From: Lamellibrachia columna
Taxonomy: Eukaryota; Annelida; Polychaeta; Sabellida; Siboglinidae
Reading direction: 5' to 3'
DNA length: 64,000 nt
NCBI GenBank assembly: GCA_963662155.1
Contig: OY759265.1
Span: 14,912,761 to 14,976,760 of the forward strand
Position 1 is the stretch's first letter, and each line of letters starts with the position of its first letter. The position numbers were made by a program, and so were the translations under genes. Below the pieces are notes generated by a model, which was not told the DNA's origin, made no database searches, and worked only from the letters and a program-made list of their open reading frames with translations. Shown in pieces: positions 21,017-33,900 of the stretch.

Positions 21017-21544
21017 TTAAGAATCTCACAGAATCTCACTTTGCCCACGTGAAAGTGAGGCAGACTTGGAAGATATTTTATTCCACCCAAGTGGTCAAGT
21101 CTACAGGGGTTATTGATTGGTTGGCATTATGCTGTCCAGTCCAGCTAATACAAGTGCCTGGAGAATTAATCACTGTGCTCGTTTTCCAATAGTTACAATT
21201 CTATACTCTTCTGCATGCATTGAAGACCACTTGTCCGGAAATGATTTAGGTATGGCATGGTAGATAATCATGTAACGAGTTTCATGCGCCAGGTGTTGGG
21301 TATTAATTGGGTTGTGATGTGGACGTACAGAGGAATGGATGGCTTCGCTGTATGATGTATCATTGTAAGCTGCGACTGTATTTATCATTGGGTGTAGGAG
21401 CTATGACAACCTCTAACTGTTTTGATCCATATTGATCCCTTTATGACCTGATGGCAATCTGTGATCCTGTTCTAATCTTTATTGATCTTTTCATGACCTG
21501 CCACCAGCTTCTGTTCCTGTCATGATCTATTATGATCTCCTAGT

Positions 21545-22797
21545 GATGCATTTGTATTAATATGGCCGTGCTGTTTGTATTGAGATGGCAGTGCTGTTTG
21601 TATTGAGATGACAGTACTGTTTGCATTGAGATGACAGTCCTGTTTTTATTGAGGTGGCTGTGTTGTTTTTATTGAGGTGTCTGTTCTGTTTGTATTGAGG
21701 TGGCTGTGCTGTTTGTGTTGAGGTTCATACTGTTTGTATTGAGATTGCAGTGCTGTTTGTATTGGGATGGCTGTGCTGTTTGTATTGGGATATAAGTGGA
21801 TGACAGCACATACTGTTTGTATTCGGATGACAATGCCTTTTGTATTGAGGTGGCTGTGCTATTTGTATTGGGGTGGCATTGTTGTTTGTATTGAGGTGGC
21901 AGTGGTGTTTGTGTTGAGGTGGCTGTGCTGTTTGTATTGAGATGGCAGTGATGTTTGTATTGAGGTCGCTGTGCTGTTTGTATTGATGTGGCATTGTTGT
22001 TTGTATTGAGGTGGCAGTGATGTTTGTGTTGAGATGGCAGTGGTGTTTGACAACAGCATATACTGTTTGTATTAGGATGACAGTGCCTTTTGAGGTGGTT
22101 GTGCTGTTTATATTGGGGTGGCAGTATTGTTTGTGTTGAGGTGCCAATACTGTTTGTATTGCAATGGCAATGTCGATTATATTGAGATGACAGTGATGTT
22201 TGTATTGAGCTGGCACTGCCTGGCAGTACTGTTTGTATTGGGGTGACAGCTATTTGTATTGAGCTGGCTGTGTGGTTTATATTGTATTGGGATGACAGTC
22301 AGTGCTGTTTGTTGTTTCTATTAAGGTGGTTGTGCTGTTTGTATTGAGGCATCAGTTGCTGTTTGTACTGATGTGGTTGTACTGTTTGTACTGGGATGAC
22401 AGCATATACTGTTTCTGTTAGGATGGCAGTGTTGTTTATGTTGACATGGTTGTTCTGTTTGTATTAGGATGACAGTACTGTTTGTATTGTTTGCATTAGG
22501 ATGACAATGGTGTTTGTATTGATGGGGTTGTTTGTTTGTATTATGATGACATCATGACAGCATTGTTTGTATTGGGTGACAGTACTGTAATTGGATTACA
22601 GTATTGTTTGTATTGGATGACAGTGTACTTTGTAATGGGATGAAATTATTGTTTGTATTGGATGACAGTACAGTTTGTAATGGGATGACAGCATTGTTTG
22701 TATTGGGATGGCAGTTCTGTTTGTATTGGGATAGTTGTCCTGTTTGTATCAATATTCTAGTGTTGTTTGTATTTGGATGGTTGTGCTGTTTGTATTA
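21545..22797. repeat. Degenerate minisatellite of 21-24-bp units
   Basis: The unit is approximately gctgtttgtattgaggtggc with many variants and length changes. It ends exactly at the 3' tail of the CR1 copy that follows. Minus-strand frames such as QYKQHSHLNTN repeats are repeat artefacts. Confidence 0.9.
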
Positions 22798-25197
22798 AGA
22801 GATTTAACAAGAGATTTAACAAGATTGCCATCTCGAACAACAAGTTCCAGATGGCAAGTGGACAAGGAAGCCATTGGCTTATCGAGAGTCCAACAATTTT
22901 CTCATCTATGTGTAGCCCGCCCTTATCAGATATCTGTCAATTCTATTTTTAAACATATTCACACTACTAGCATTAACACAATCATTTGGCAGTTTGTTCC
23001 ATTCATTTATCACCCTCTGTGAGAAAGAGTACTTTCTCATGTCCAACCTACACTGCTCCTTAACTAATGCTGCTTTGTGTCCTCTGGTTCTACTGCCTTC
23101 TTTAAGTTTGAAGAACATATTCCTATCAACATCCTCATAACCGTTCACTATTTTAAACACTTCTATTTGGTCTCCTCTTAGTCTCCTGGTCTCTAATGTT
23201 GTCAAACCACATTGTAATAAGCGACTTTCGTAACTAAGGTCTCTTAATCCTGGAATCATCTTAGTTGCTCTTTGTTGTATTCTTTCTAGCTTATCTATGT
23301 CTTTTTTACGATATGGCCTCCATGCTTGAATACAATATTCCAAATGTGGTCTAACTATTGCTTTGTTAAGGGGATAAAATTAGATGTTTCTCCTTATACG
23401 TGATAGTTCTCCTAATTAGCCCTAGAATTTGATTTCCTTTCGAAGCAGCAATCCCACATTGCTCTGAAACTTTCATGTCACATTAAATGTTACTCCTAAA
23501 TCCTTTTCTTGTGTGGTTCTACCTAGTACAGCATCCCCCATTTTATATTCCTCGTCCATATTTCAATGTCCTATGTGTATACATTTACACTTCCCAAAAT
23601 TGAATAACATTTGCCATTTTTCTGACCATTTAACTAATTTTTCTAGATCATCCTGTAAACTTTATTTATGTGTATCATTAGTAACCTTTCTGAATACTTT
23701 TGTGTCATCAGCAAATTTGAGTACTTTGCTAGATATGTCATCCTCCAAATCATTTATATATATTAAAAACAGTATAGGGCCTAACACTGATCCCTGTGGT
23801 ACCCCACTCGAAACAGATTTCCAGTTTGAAATCTTACCATCTACTATTACTCTCTGTCTTCTGTGTGTAAGCCACTTTTCTATCCAGTTGATTACATCAT
23901 TGCCTATACCATGGGCTTTTAGTTTAAGTAACAATCTTTGATGTGGCACTTTATCGAAAGCTTTCTGAAAATCTAAGTAGACAACATCCACTGGTGACCC
24001 GTCATCTACCCACTTTGTAATTTCTTCTAAAAAACATAAGAGATTGGTTAGACATGACCTTGCTTTTAGGAATCCATGTTGAGATGTATTTATTAATTTA
24101 TGTTTTATGAGGAATTCCACCATGTGGTCTCTAATTAATGTTTCGAGTAATTTACATACAATTGATGTTAAACTCACTGGTCTGTAATTTTCTGGCTTCT
24201 TCCTCGATCCCTTCTTAAATAGCGGCATAATGTTTGCTTCTTTCCATTCTGAAGGAACTATTCCTTCTTCTAGTGACAAGTTAAATAAGTTTGCAAGTGG
24301 TGTACTAATTTGATCAACAATTTCCTTTAGCAGTTTTGGTGGTATCCCATCAACTCCAGGTGATTTATTATCTTTCATCTTCTTAATTTTCTTTGCTATA
24401 ATTTCAGGAGTTACAAATAACTGCCCTAAATGTTCTGATTTATTGCCCTCAAATTTAGTCAATGGAACTGGAAGTGAGCTGATATCTTCTGTGGTAAAAA
24501 CTGAGCTGAAATACTCATTCAGGACCTCTGCCATTTGGAACCCATCTGAAATTATGTTTTCACTGTTGTTTTCCAGTGGTCCGACCTTATCTCGAACTTT
24601 CTGTTTACTCCTTACATAAGCATAGAAACTCTTGCTGTCATTTTTTATATTACCTGCCAATTTTTGTTCAAAGGTTCTTTTAGATTTTCTAATTTCAGTT
24701 GTAGCTAGGTTAAGTGCCTCTTTGTAGTTTGTGTAGTCTTCTATATTTCCAGTGTGTTTATATACCCTCCACAGCATCTGTTTGTGCGCAATTTTTCTAA
24801 TAGCTTCTTTTAACAGGTGTTTTTTCCTGGATCTTTTCCCTTGTTTTCTTAATGGAACACATTTCTCAATAATGCCGTCAATCTCATATTTTAAACAAGT
24901 CCAGCATTCTGTTGCTGTCTTGTTCTTCAGCAAGTTATTCCAATCTATATTTGCTAGATATGTTCTCATCACTTTATATTTGCCTTTGTTGAAGTTCCTC
25001 CTCCATTGTTTTTTATATGTATTCCCTGTTTTTACTTTTATATTAAAATGGATTTGGTTATGGTCACTTGAACCCAAAGGTTCGTGTACTTTAACATTGT
25101 CAACTAATTCATTTTGAGAAGACAAAATTAAATCTAACACATTCCCACCTCTGGTTGGTTCCAAGACATGTTTAAGGCAGTAGTCATCATTTAGCTA
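22798..25197 (-). mobile_element. CR1 LINE, frameshifted and 5' truncated
   Basis: This is a third large CR1 copy, of a subfamily diverged from the pair at 9529 and 47331. The 3' tail is a GTTAAATCTC-type repeat at 22798-22825. One frame holds the C-terminus (23343-22906, with LERIQQRATKMIPGL) and another holds the endonuclease end and RT (25164-23662, with KSPGVDGIPPKLL, GVPQGSVLGPILF and FADDTK). The region between contains stops and frameshifts. At the 5' truncation point a roughly 34-bp piece of the element is tandemly duplicated (25165-25231). Confidence 0.9.
23662..25164 (-). pseudogene. CR1 ORF2 pseudogene, RT part
   Basis: This 500-codon open piece begins in the last third of the endonuclease (EPTRGGNVLDLILSSQ, SSDHNQIHF). 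It includes the RT core: YRPVSLTSI, YLDFQKAFDKVPH, SGVPQGSVLGP and FADDTKVF. It then ends at a frameshift or stop a few residues past the catalytic motif. The C-terminal part survives in another frame at 22906-23343. Confidence 0.88.
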
Positions 25198-25231
25198 CAT
25201 ACATGTTTAAGGCAGTAGTCATCATTTAGCT

Positions 25232-26630
25232 ACATACATGCTTATAGCCAAGCACTAATTAACACAGCTGAACTCACTCACTCAAGTTTCTAACATCATT
25301 AAGCAAAGTTATTACTCACGTTTCCAAGATAATAAGCAAGTGCTATAACACCTAGTTAAGTCTTGACTCCGACTACTGGCTCTGAGGGGCCATATAGTCT
25401 GTTGGCAGATTTAATCAAAACTGGCCAATTCCAGTAGCCTGTAAGTTCTGTGCAGCATGGAGGCATAAGGAGGATTGATGGGTTTATGATGTGTATGCTA
25501 ATTAAATCAGCATCATAACCTGCATATGTAGCTGAAGTTGTTGCAGCTAATAGGCCGGAAGGCAACATGGGCCATATTAAATCTGTCATCTTCCTCATTC
25601 GTCATACTTCCCATCGTCATTGATCACTGATGACTTTACTGGTGCTCTGTCTCTCCTGCTAAATATCATCTGGAACTCCTCCTTTGACACTTGCTGTCTC
25701 TCTATCACATTCTTTCATTTCCTCTGTTTTCAGCTGTCTACTGTCATTATATCATTTTCTTAATAGAATTAATGTAGTTTTGTTGCAATAAATAATTCAT
25801 GAATTGTGCAGTTAGAATACATTGTTTTTGCATTACATTGGTTTTAAAATATTATATGATAGTGTCTTTTACCTCTAAAGGGATTATATGGAGACAATAA
25901 GTCATTTGTCATAAACAAGGGTAATTCTGTAGCTGTTGCAGTCATAATCAGTTTTGACCAATTACTGTACAAGCTTTATTCCTGTTGTAATTTTTGTTTA
26001 TATTTACATTGTAATTACGCCATGTAACCAGCATGTAACCACATTATACAGGTTGGTGCTCGTACTCTGATTATAGCATATATGTTAGTGATCTAGCCAT
26101 GTTCAATTTAAACTGTTGCTATCTTACAGGTAAAATAATTAATCATAATTGTCATGCATTTTTTCTGGGAAGCTGTAAACGTAATTGAAATTGTTTAATG
26201 AAACCCAACTAATATTACAAAATCCAACCAGTATTATAATTCCAAACATTGAAATGATTAGGAAACCGAGTGTCTTTACTATTTCATCCTTTTGCAATGA
26301 TTATAAAACAAAATAAATTAAGATGATGGTGATCCTACCTGTCATAATGTTGTACTATGTCTTATTATTTTTTATTTTATAATGACTAATTTGAGGATAA
26401 TCCTGCACAATGAAATAAAAAACTATGCTGTGGCAAATACAGCAATGACATCAGGTCTTTAAAAAAAAATTTCTTGGGTTTTAGCCAACCATATTGCTCA
26501 GACTATATTACACCTGTATATACGTCATGTTGTTGTTCCTTCAGTAGGGTTTGTCAAATCCAAATGCGAACCAACAAACCTTAAATAACGGATTTTCATA
26601 AACATCCTACACCTGTGCATATATGGCTCA
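25232..26630. other. No gene seen
   Basis: This is AT-rich DNA between the CR1 copy and the putative 5' end of the TIR-TMEM268 gene. I could not identify an exon, RNA gene or clear mobile element. Confidence 0.45.
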
Positions 26631-26639
26631 CATTGATAT

Positions 26640-26987
26640 CTAGCCCTATGACAGACCCACACACGCACGCATGCACGCTCGCTCGCATGTACGCACCTAT
26701 ACACGCATGTACACAAACATGTTTGCTTGCACGGTTTGACTGTAACGTATGCACATTGTGGCAAAGACCTGTTGTGTGGGAGGAGCAATAAAGTGCCAGG
26801 TAAGAATCACTGGCTGGATCACGTTATGATTGCCTGGCCCGCTGTCAGTGCCACACACACACACGGCCGTGGCATTTACATGGCGCACATAATTGGTGTC
26901 GAGTGAACAACGATGCCGCGTGATTGATAAAGTTGGCCACTCGATGTCTCACACAGTCGGCAGCTGGTCATCCTGTGGGTCGTCGGC
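26640..26987 (+). promoter_or_regulatory. Putative 5' flank and leader of the TIR-TMEM268 gene
   Basis: Local CpG content is visibly higher here than in the surrounding AT-rich DNA. A four-codon upstream ORF (ATGCCGCGTGATTGA) begins at 26912. A second upstream ATG at 26944 opens a different frame that overlaps the main start and stops with TAG directly before the exon-1 donor. If the leader is transcribed, both could dampen translation of the main ORF. I saw no convincing TATA box. The assignment depends on exon 1 being real. Confidence 0.3.
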
Positions 26988-27045
26988 ATGGGGGCAGTGC
27001 TTGGACGTCGCAAGACGTCCAGTCTCACCTATGGACACATTGTAG
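26988..27045 (+). CDS. Exon 1 (start codon) of TIR-TMEM268 gene
   Basis: The exon reads MGAVLGRRKTSSLTYGHIV plus one base, followed by the strong donor G|GTAAGG. The ATG has G at -3 and G at +4, and it is the first ATG in its open frame. The phase-1 end fits the two leftover bases at the start of exon 2, making an Asp codon. Gly2 followed by three basic residues at 7-9 could suit N-myristoylation, although residue 6 is Gly and not the usual Ser/Thr. The link across a 6.3-kb intron rests on phase and consensus alone. Confidence 0.4.
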
Positions 27046-27929
27046 GTAAGGTGTACATCCTAGTTTGTTTGCCTGCGACACTGAGACAGCTGTGACCAGT
27101 GTCTGTGCATTGCATGCACTGCCACGAGCCATCTGAACCGGTTATTCCAGCTGCAGTCATCAGCGGCGATCCTTTAGTGAAAGATCGGCGTAACTGTATC
27201 GTCTCAGAACAATTTTTTTAGTAGTCTGTTTTGGATAGCGTTCCCATGCTTTGGACGTGGGGATTCTATGCAGGAGTGCATATCCCCAGTCCCTTCCCAA
27301 ATGGGATGGCAAGGGAGAATACACATTTCTGTCCCATGCCAGTTTGGTTCTTTCTGCCATTTCCGCTATTTTTTTGTAATTAGAATTCTATTTCCTAATG
27401 CTTTATTTATGAGTTAAACATTTCAAGTGTGACTGAATGTCTTGGATTTTGCTGGTGCTGACCAGTGTTATGCAGTTTGTTTACTTGAGTGTGTTCTTAC
27501 CTAAAGCATGGCATTGTTAATCTTAAAGACTGATGCATATTAAGCAGGTAGTAGTATTACCCAATTTAGGGGTGTTTTAGGTTATTTGCATAAGGATTTA
27601 AGGGGTGTTTTCCTAGTGGACTAGATCATGCAGGAGACTGTGATTGGTGAACTAGGGTCATGTGATATATCAGAAGCAATGAGTATAGCAAAAGATAAGA
27701 TACACGTATGGAACATCTCGGAGATCAGATCACAGTGAAGTAAAGTTGGCACAGAATGGTCGTGTAGCCCAGTGTGGGCACTGGGCACCCAGATGTCTGT
27801 TGAAGGAGAAACACAACTGAAAGCTGTGTGGAAATAAATGCTGCTTTTTCGTGATCTTACGTTTCCAAAATAAAAAAATAAAGCAGGGAATGATATTACA
27901 GGGTATGTGTGTGCGTGAATGCATGCGTG

Positions 27930-27980
<51 letters not shown>

Positions 27981-30900
27981 TTATAGCCTGCCCTTATGAC
28001 ATGTCTGTCAATTTTATTTCTAAGCATATTTACATTGCTAACTTTTACACAATCAGTAGATGATATATTTATTGTTCTGAAAGTTAATCCTTTCTTATAC
28101 CCAATCTATTTACATTGCTAACTTTTACACAATCAGTAGATGATATATTTATTGTCCTGAAAGTTAATCCTTTCTTATACCCAATCTATTTACATTGCTA
28201 ACTTTTACACAATCAGTAGATGATATATTTATTGTCCTGAAAGTTAATCCTTTCTTATACCCAATCTATTCTGCTCATTTGCCAGTGCTATGTCACGTCT
28301 TCTACTTTCCCTTAGTTTGAAAAAAAAACTTTTTCATAACCATTTAACTCTTTTTATCTCCTCCTAATCTCTACTTTAATAGTGTTGTTAAACCACATTC
28401 TTTTAGGCATTCTCAGTTCTGGAATCGGCTTAGTTGCTTTTTTCTGTATAACTTTTAGTGTGCTTCTAATAATGGTATATTTCTCCTAATCAACCCAATA
28501 ATTTTATTATCCTTTGAAGCCACAATCCCACACTGTTCTAAAACTTCCATGTCAGCACTGATCGTTACTTCAAAATCCTTTTATGGATTATATTTTCTTT
28601 ACGTTACCGTTACTTCTAAATCCTTTTATGGATTATATTTTCTTTACATGTTCTCGTTTTCTTTTCACATTTTCTTTTTCTCCTTCCTTTTCAAATAATC
28701 TTCTTTTTGAAACAATTTCACATTTTTTTAAACTTAATTTTTCAAAACAAGTGTATCATGTGAGGGGAGATACCCCCATCTCACAAGTCCTCCCTCTATT
28801 TCATCTCCATCAGGAGAGTATCCTTTCTCCCTAGGATAAAGCTGCCAGTGGCCATTTAAGCCATAGACCACATACCATCAGATTTGGCTAAACAAAAGTT
28901 ATCCATTTGAGCCAATTTGGTCTCCAGCATTTTCATTGAAAAGCCTGCAGAATGCGTGAATGTTTGTTGGTTTCTTGATGCACATTAAAACAATTTGGCT
29001 AAAGCAATTTGTATTTGACTAAAAAAATTGGGGCTTTAGCCGAAATCGCCAAACAGTTTACGACATCAGAGCTAGCCAAGCCTCCTAATTATTCAACTTG
29101 ACACCTCTCCTCAACAATGTTTCCCACAAGAAGGCCTGTTTTTGCAGACACAACAAATTTAGCTTCTAATCAGCACATAACAAAATGGTGTTAGTTATGC
29201 TGAATTTTTGAGAAGGCAAATGTCACTGAGACAATGTGAAGATCTAACAATCTCTTTCAAGTCACTTTAACAATCTCCTTCAAGTCACTCTAGCAATCTC
29301 TTTCAAGTCGGTCGTTGACGAGTTGCAGCTGCTGATTCTTGACGTAAATTGACCGACTGATCGACATTCCAGCTGATCTGGCATGCGCGTGCATGTGTGC
29401 ACGTGTTCTTGCATTGATTTCTCTCAATGAACAGTGTAGGTCCAAGGTTAGACAATGCAGCTTACCTGTGTTTATTCCGTACATTTACATCACAGTTGTA
29501 ATAAATATCACAGTGACTGACACAGATTTATGCGTGTAGTGATGCTCTCTTTGAAAGCCGCCCAATAGGTAATTGTGATATTGGACGGTGCCGTGTTATT
29601 TCCATGCATTGCTGAAGTGGTTTCCTTTGGTTTTGATGAATGACAACATGTCAAGATTCACCCGTAGGCCTAATGCATCGAATGGAGGAAAGCAGTTGTT
29701 GATCCGTCTATTGGCTGTATATCATTGTGATGGATCGAGCTATCAAATATTGCTGCTTCTGAACATTGTGAATATAATATTAGTATTAAGAGCATTGCAG
29801 CGAGAGTTCCTCAACACTTTTGAAAGTTGCTTTAAAACAACCAACTCAGTTGCTTTACTCAACATTTGAATCAGTTTTGTTGATGCTCAAATTTGTGGTG
29901 TAAATAGTTTAAATGATATACACTGTGGGTTCGATAAAAGAATTTTTTTTAATATCATCCAAAGAATTGAGTTTGATTGATAGATTGTGTAATTTGTGAA
30001 AGTATCAATAGGCTTATGTTATATAGTATACATAGTTAGAGACCACTTTTGTCATTTTTAGTGCAACATTTTTACCAAACCCAGTCAAAATTAATAGTTT
30101 TACCATTGTGTCTTTGTGGATACCAGATATGGCTTACATTTTTTGTTAAAAAAAATTATTGAGAAGGGACATTTAATAATTTACATATGGTAATCTCCAC
30201 TTACATTACTCACTATTTCACATGAAATAAAATGGTCACACATGTTTGAAGATTAAAAAAAAAAATTTTTTTTGGAAATGTTGCATGCATATATATATAT
30301 ATATATATAATTCAAGATGAAACTCAATGATAGATTGTGGCATTTTGAAGCTTTATGGAAGTAACTAACTAATCATCGTGGTTGTGCTAGAGTGGCGTTG
30401 ATTAAACAGTCGTCGAATCAACAGGATATTGACTGATTTCCCTCGCCGTACGGCTGTTAGGGTGTTAATCTCAGTCAGTTTGCAGATCAACTGTAGGACT
30501 ACTTGAGCATGACACGGACATAACAATTAATCTCTTGTCATTTTATAAATAGTTATAATCTCGTGTTAAATGCCTATTGCATGGCTTTTGATTAATGCAC
30601 CCATTTTGACATAGAGGTATCATTTTTGGATATGGAAATTAATTCAGGAAGTCAAGATTTATGGAGCAAATGTTATTCCTGTTGGCTTTGTGTGGAAAAT
30701 TAATGGGTAGCACCATGGAGATAATCTCAGAAACATGTTTTCCTAGATAGAAGTTAAGATACCAAGAATGCTTCAATGTTATTCTGGGTGTCAAGAAATA
30801 TGAAGAAAGGTGAACATTTTACAGCTGTTTTGGAATCCATTACTTCATCACAATACTTTGTGTGTAAATTGTATTAGGTTTTTAAATTGATTGTATAGTA

Positions 30901-33900
30901 CCAAATGTGACCAACATCAGTGGATGGTATTGATTGCCATAAAGACAAAAGTCACCAGATTAATAGTCATTCTCGAAAGACGGTGCCCATAACGATTTCA
31001 GTACTGCATTCTTTATGAGAGAGGAAATGTATGCAAGAATCATTGAGCACCGGAAGGGTCACTGTTCTTAATGTGTTTGCCAATAGACTCTGTGACGGGG
31101 CTCTCATTTCACTCTCACTATTATTGTCAGTATACTTTACAGTGGAGCTCTGATCTGATTAACGAAGCATGTGGATTGATGAATCTCAGAAAAATTAAGT
31201 TTGTCAAAATTACTTAAAAAAAGTGGATTACTGAAGAAAACGGATTATCAAAGATCGGATAAACCAGACATGATTGTATATTTATATTGTGCTTGATTAC
31301 GTAGGCATATACAGATGTATGTATACATATATTACTGTAGTGATCATGTGACAGTGTAGTATATTTATTTTTTACTTTAATAGGTTGGCTCCCATGATAG
31401 CAACATTTGATGTCTTAATGGGAGTCCCCCTGACCTATCATGAAATTTGTATTGTATTTTTATACATGAGACTAGGTGTAATAAATACGTCTGAGTCTCC
31501 AGCTTTGTGCCATAGCATTGCCAATAGAATCTAATGTTGTAGTGGGACTCCGACATTAGTATTACTGTAATTACCAACACACACATGCATGCACGCACAC
31601 ACATACACGCACACACACATGCACGCACGCACGCAAACACACACACACACACACACACATTTTAGCAGGACTTTGATGTCAATTTCACCATGACTGCCAA
31701 CACAGGAATCTGACACCAAACAGATTACTGAGCATATCTAGAATGATATAGAATTTTTGAAGATCATGAAAAACAATCACTAATAATTGATATGCTGTGG
31801 CTTTAGCTGTTCTGCAGCCAGTTTTTGTATGTAACGTTTGTTATTATTATTGCTGTCACTTGACTTGCACATTTCTGAATAAACACATTACATTTTTAAA
31901 GTGCAACCAAAGGCATTTTTGGGGCCTTTGCACCTATAAGAGTACTTCAAAACTAACCATTTGCAACTATAATCAAGAATATTATGCAAGTGGTTAACTA
32001 AATATACCTCGTTGAACACTTGCATAGGCAGCACCATATTTGTTCAGAATCCTACATCAAGAGTGCTGACTAGGTTTCCCACAACTCCAACTTTAAACTC
32101 CTGATCGTAGATGATTTTAGTCACATATTTGCCAATAAGTTTGGACATGATGTTTGTGTCTAAAATCAAATTATTTGGCAAGATGTCCATTCATTCATTG
32201 TTTACTAACCGCCTTGCGTTCCGATTTGACAGTTCTCTTGTTCGAGTGTTTGTGTTGTGTTGAAGCCTTCGACTGAGGTACTCCGTCACCAATGTTTTGA
32301 AGGATCTTGACCTGTTAGTTGATGAAAATATATCGACTTCAAAACACGTCTCTTCAAAGTGGGCTAAACAAAGTCTCACATATCGCGTGGGCTTCCAACC
32401 AACCCGCCTGCAATTGTGAATTCATTGCTTCATTACTGTCTGTTTTTCAAAATAAAAACCAACCCGCTTGCAATTGTGAATTTATTGCTTCATTACTGTC
32501 CGCACATCTCAACCACGTTAAAAATACATGCAATATGCACAGCCTACGTCATAGCCGTATTGGGGGTTAAGGGGCTGCGCACCGCTGATTAGTCAAAATT
32601 GCAAACGCTGATGAATATGTCAAACTTCACAAAAAAATTATATTAGACCAGAATTTCGCACTTTTAGAACAGTTTCCTAGTAAACCACTTGCGTGATATT
32701 CTTGATTATAGTTGCAAATGGTTAGTTTTTAGGCACTCTTATAGGTGCAAAGGTCCAAAACAGTGCCTTTGGTTTCACTTTAAAGGTAAGTATACAGAAC
32801 AGATGTGGTGCCCTCTACAACAGTGCTGCCACCTATAGCAATACAACGATGATATGTTTATTGATACATTCATTACCCAATGTTCACGATGCTGTACAAA
32901 TGGCTTTTCAAATATGCATCAGATTAATTATTTTTAGGTCACTTTTAAGCACGACAAAAACTTGGTTGAAACGTAGCATTATGAAAATTTACACAAGTAC
33001 AGCCGCTTCAACATGAGAGCCATGCATGCATTTTGTCAGCCTCTTTTCTGACATGTGGGAGCTGATGCTGATTGCAGCATAGCCATTTTTTTTCATTATG
33101 GGCTGCTTGGTGAATGGCTATATTATTACAAGTATCGTTTCACCACAATATGCTGTAAGATTCTCTGTATAGGGCTGTGAACAGTATTGGATGTTGTGCT
33201 ATAAAAAATAAATGTTGTTATTCCATCTTTTCATGCCATGTTAATGCTAAGCAGAATGTGTAGGTGTGTTCTGAGAAAACGCTAGAGATGATGTAGCAGT
33301 GACCTTGTTCTTGCAGACACAGCAGTGCTCATGCAGAATGAGGCACAGACAATGCCGCAGTCATGTGAAGAGATCTCACTCCACCTCGATAGTCATGCAG
33401 GCCGCTTCCGAGGCTTCACCTTCAAGAGCAGCATGGCCGACAGTCTCGAGAGTCGCAGCGACTGCACGACATTGTCGACTCTCTCCGTCGCAACCATGGC
33501 ATCTCCGCTTGACCAAAAGCACAGATACCACATCTTCTTCGCATATAGTGCTTGTGACGTCATCTGGGTTGAGTATGTGGTCCGGAGGCTGGAGAGCGAG
33601 CCATATCACTACCAGTGCTGCTATGCCGCACGAGACTTCAACAAAAGCGTTACACATGTACAGAACGTGTTGTGCTCAATTATGCTGAGTCAGCGGATAG
33701 CCGTTGTGTTGACGCCAGACTTTGTGAACAGTTCGTGGCGTGATTATGAGGAGAATATCATGCATCTAACATCGATGAGTCAGTGTCGACTTAGTATCAT
33801 TCCCATCATGTTGGAACGGTGTGACGTGCCAGAGTCGCTGCACAGCTGGCAGCTGATGAACGCACATCAAGATACGTTCTGGCAATGTCTGCTTCAGAAT

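Noticed and set aside
27160..27360. Minus-strand 66-codon frame (MAERTKLAWDR start) as a gene
   Set aside because: It looks protein-like, but I could not match it to a family or find splice sites.
31130..31260. pogo/Tigger-like transposon end
   Set aside because: Only a short resemblance at one side; no partner end or target duplication was found.
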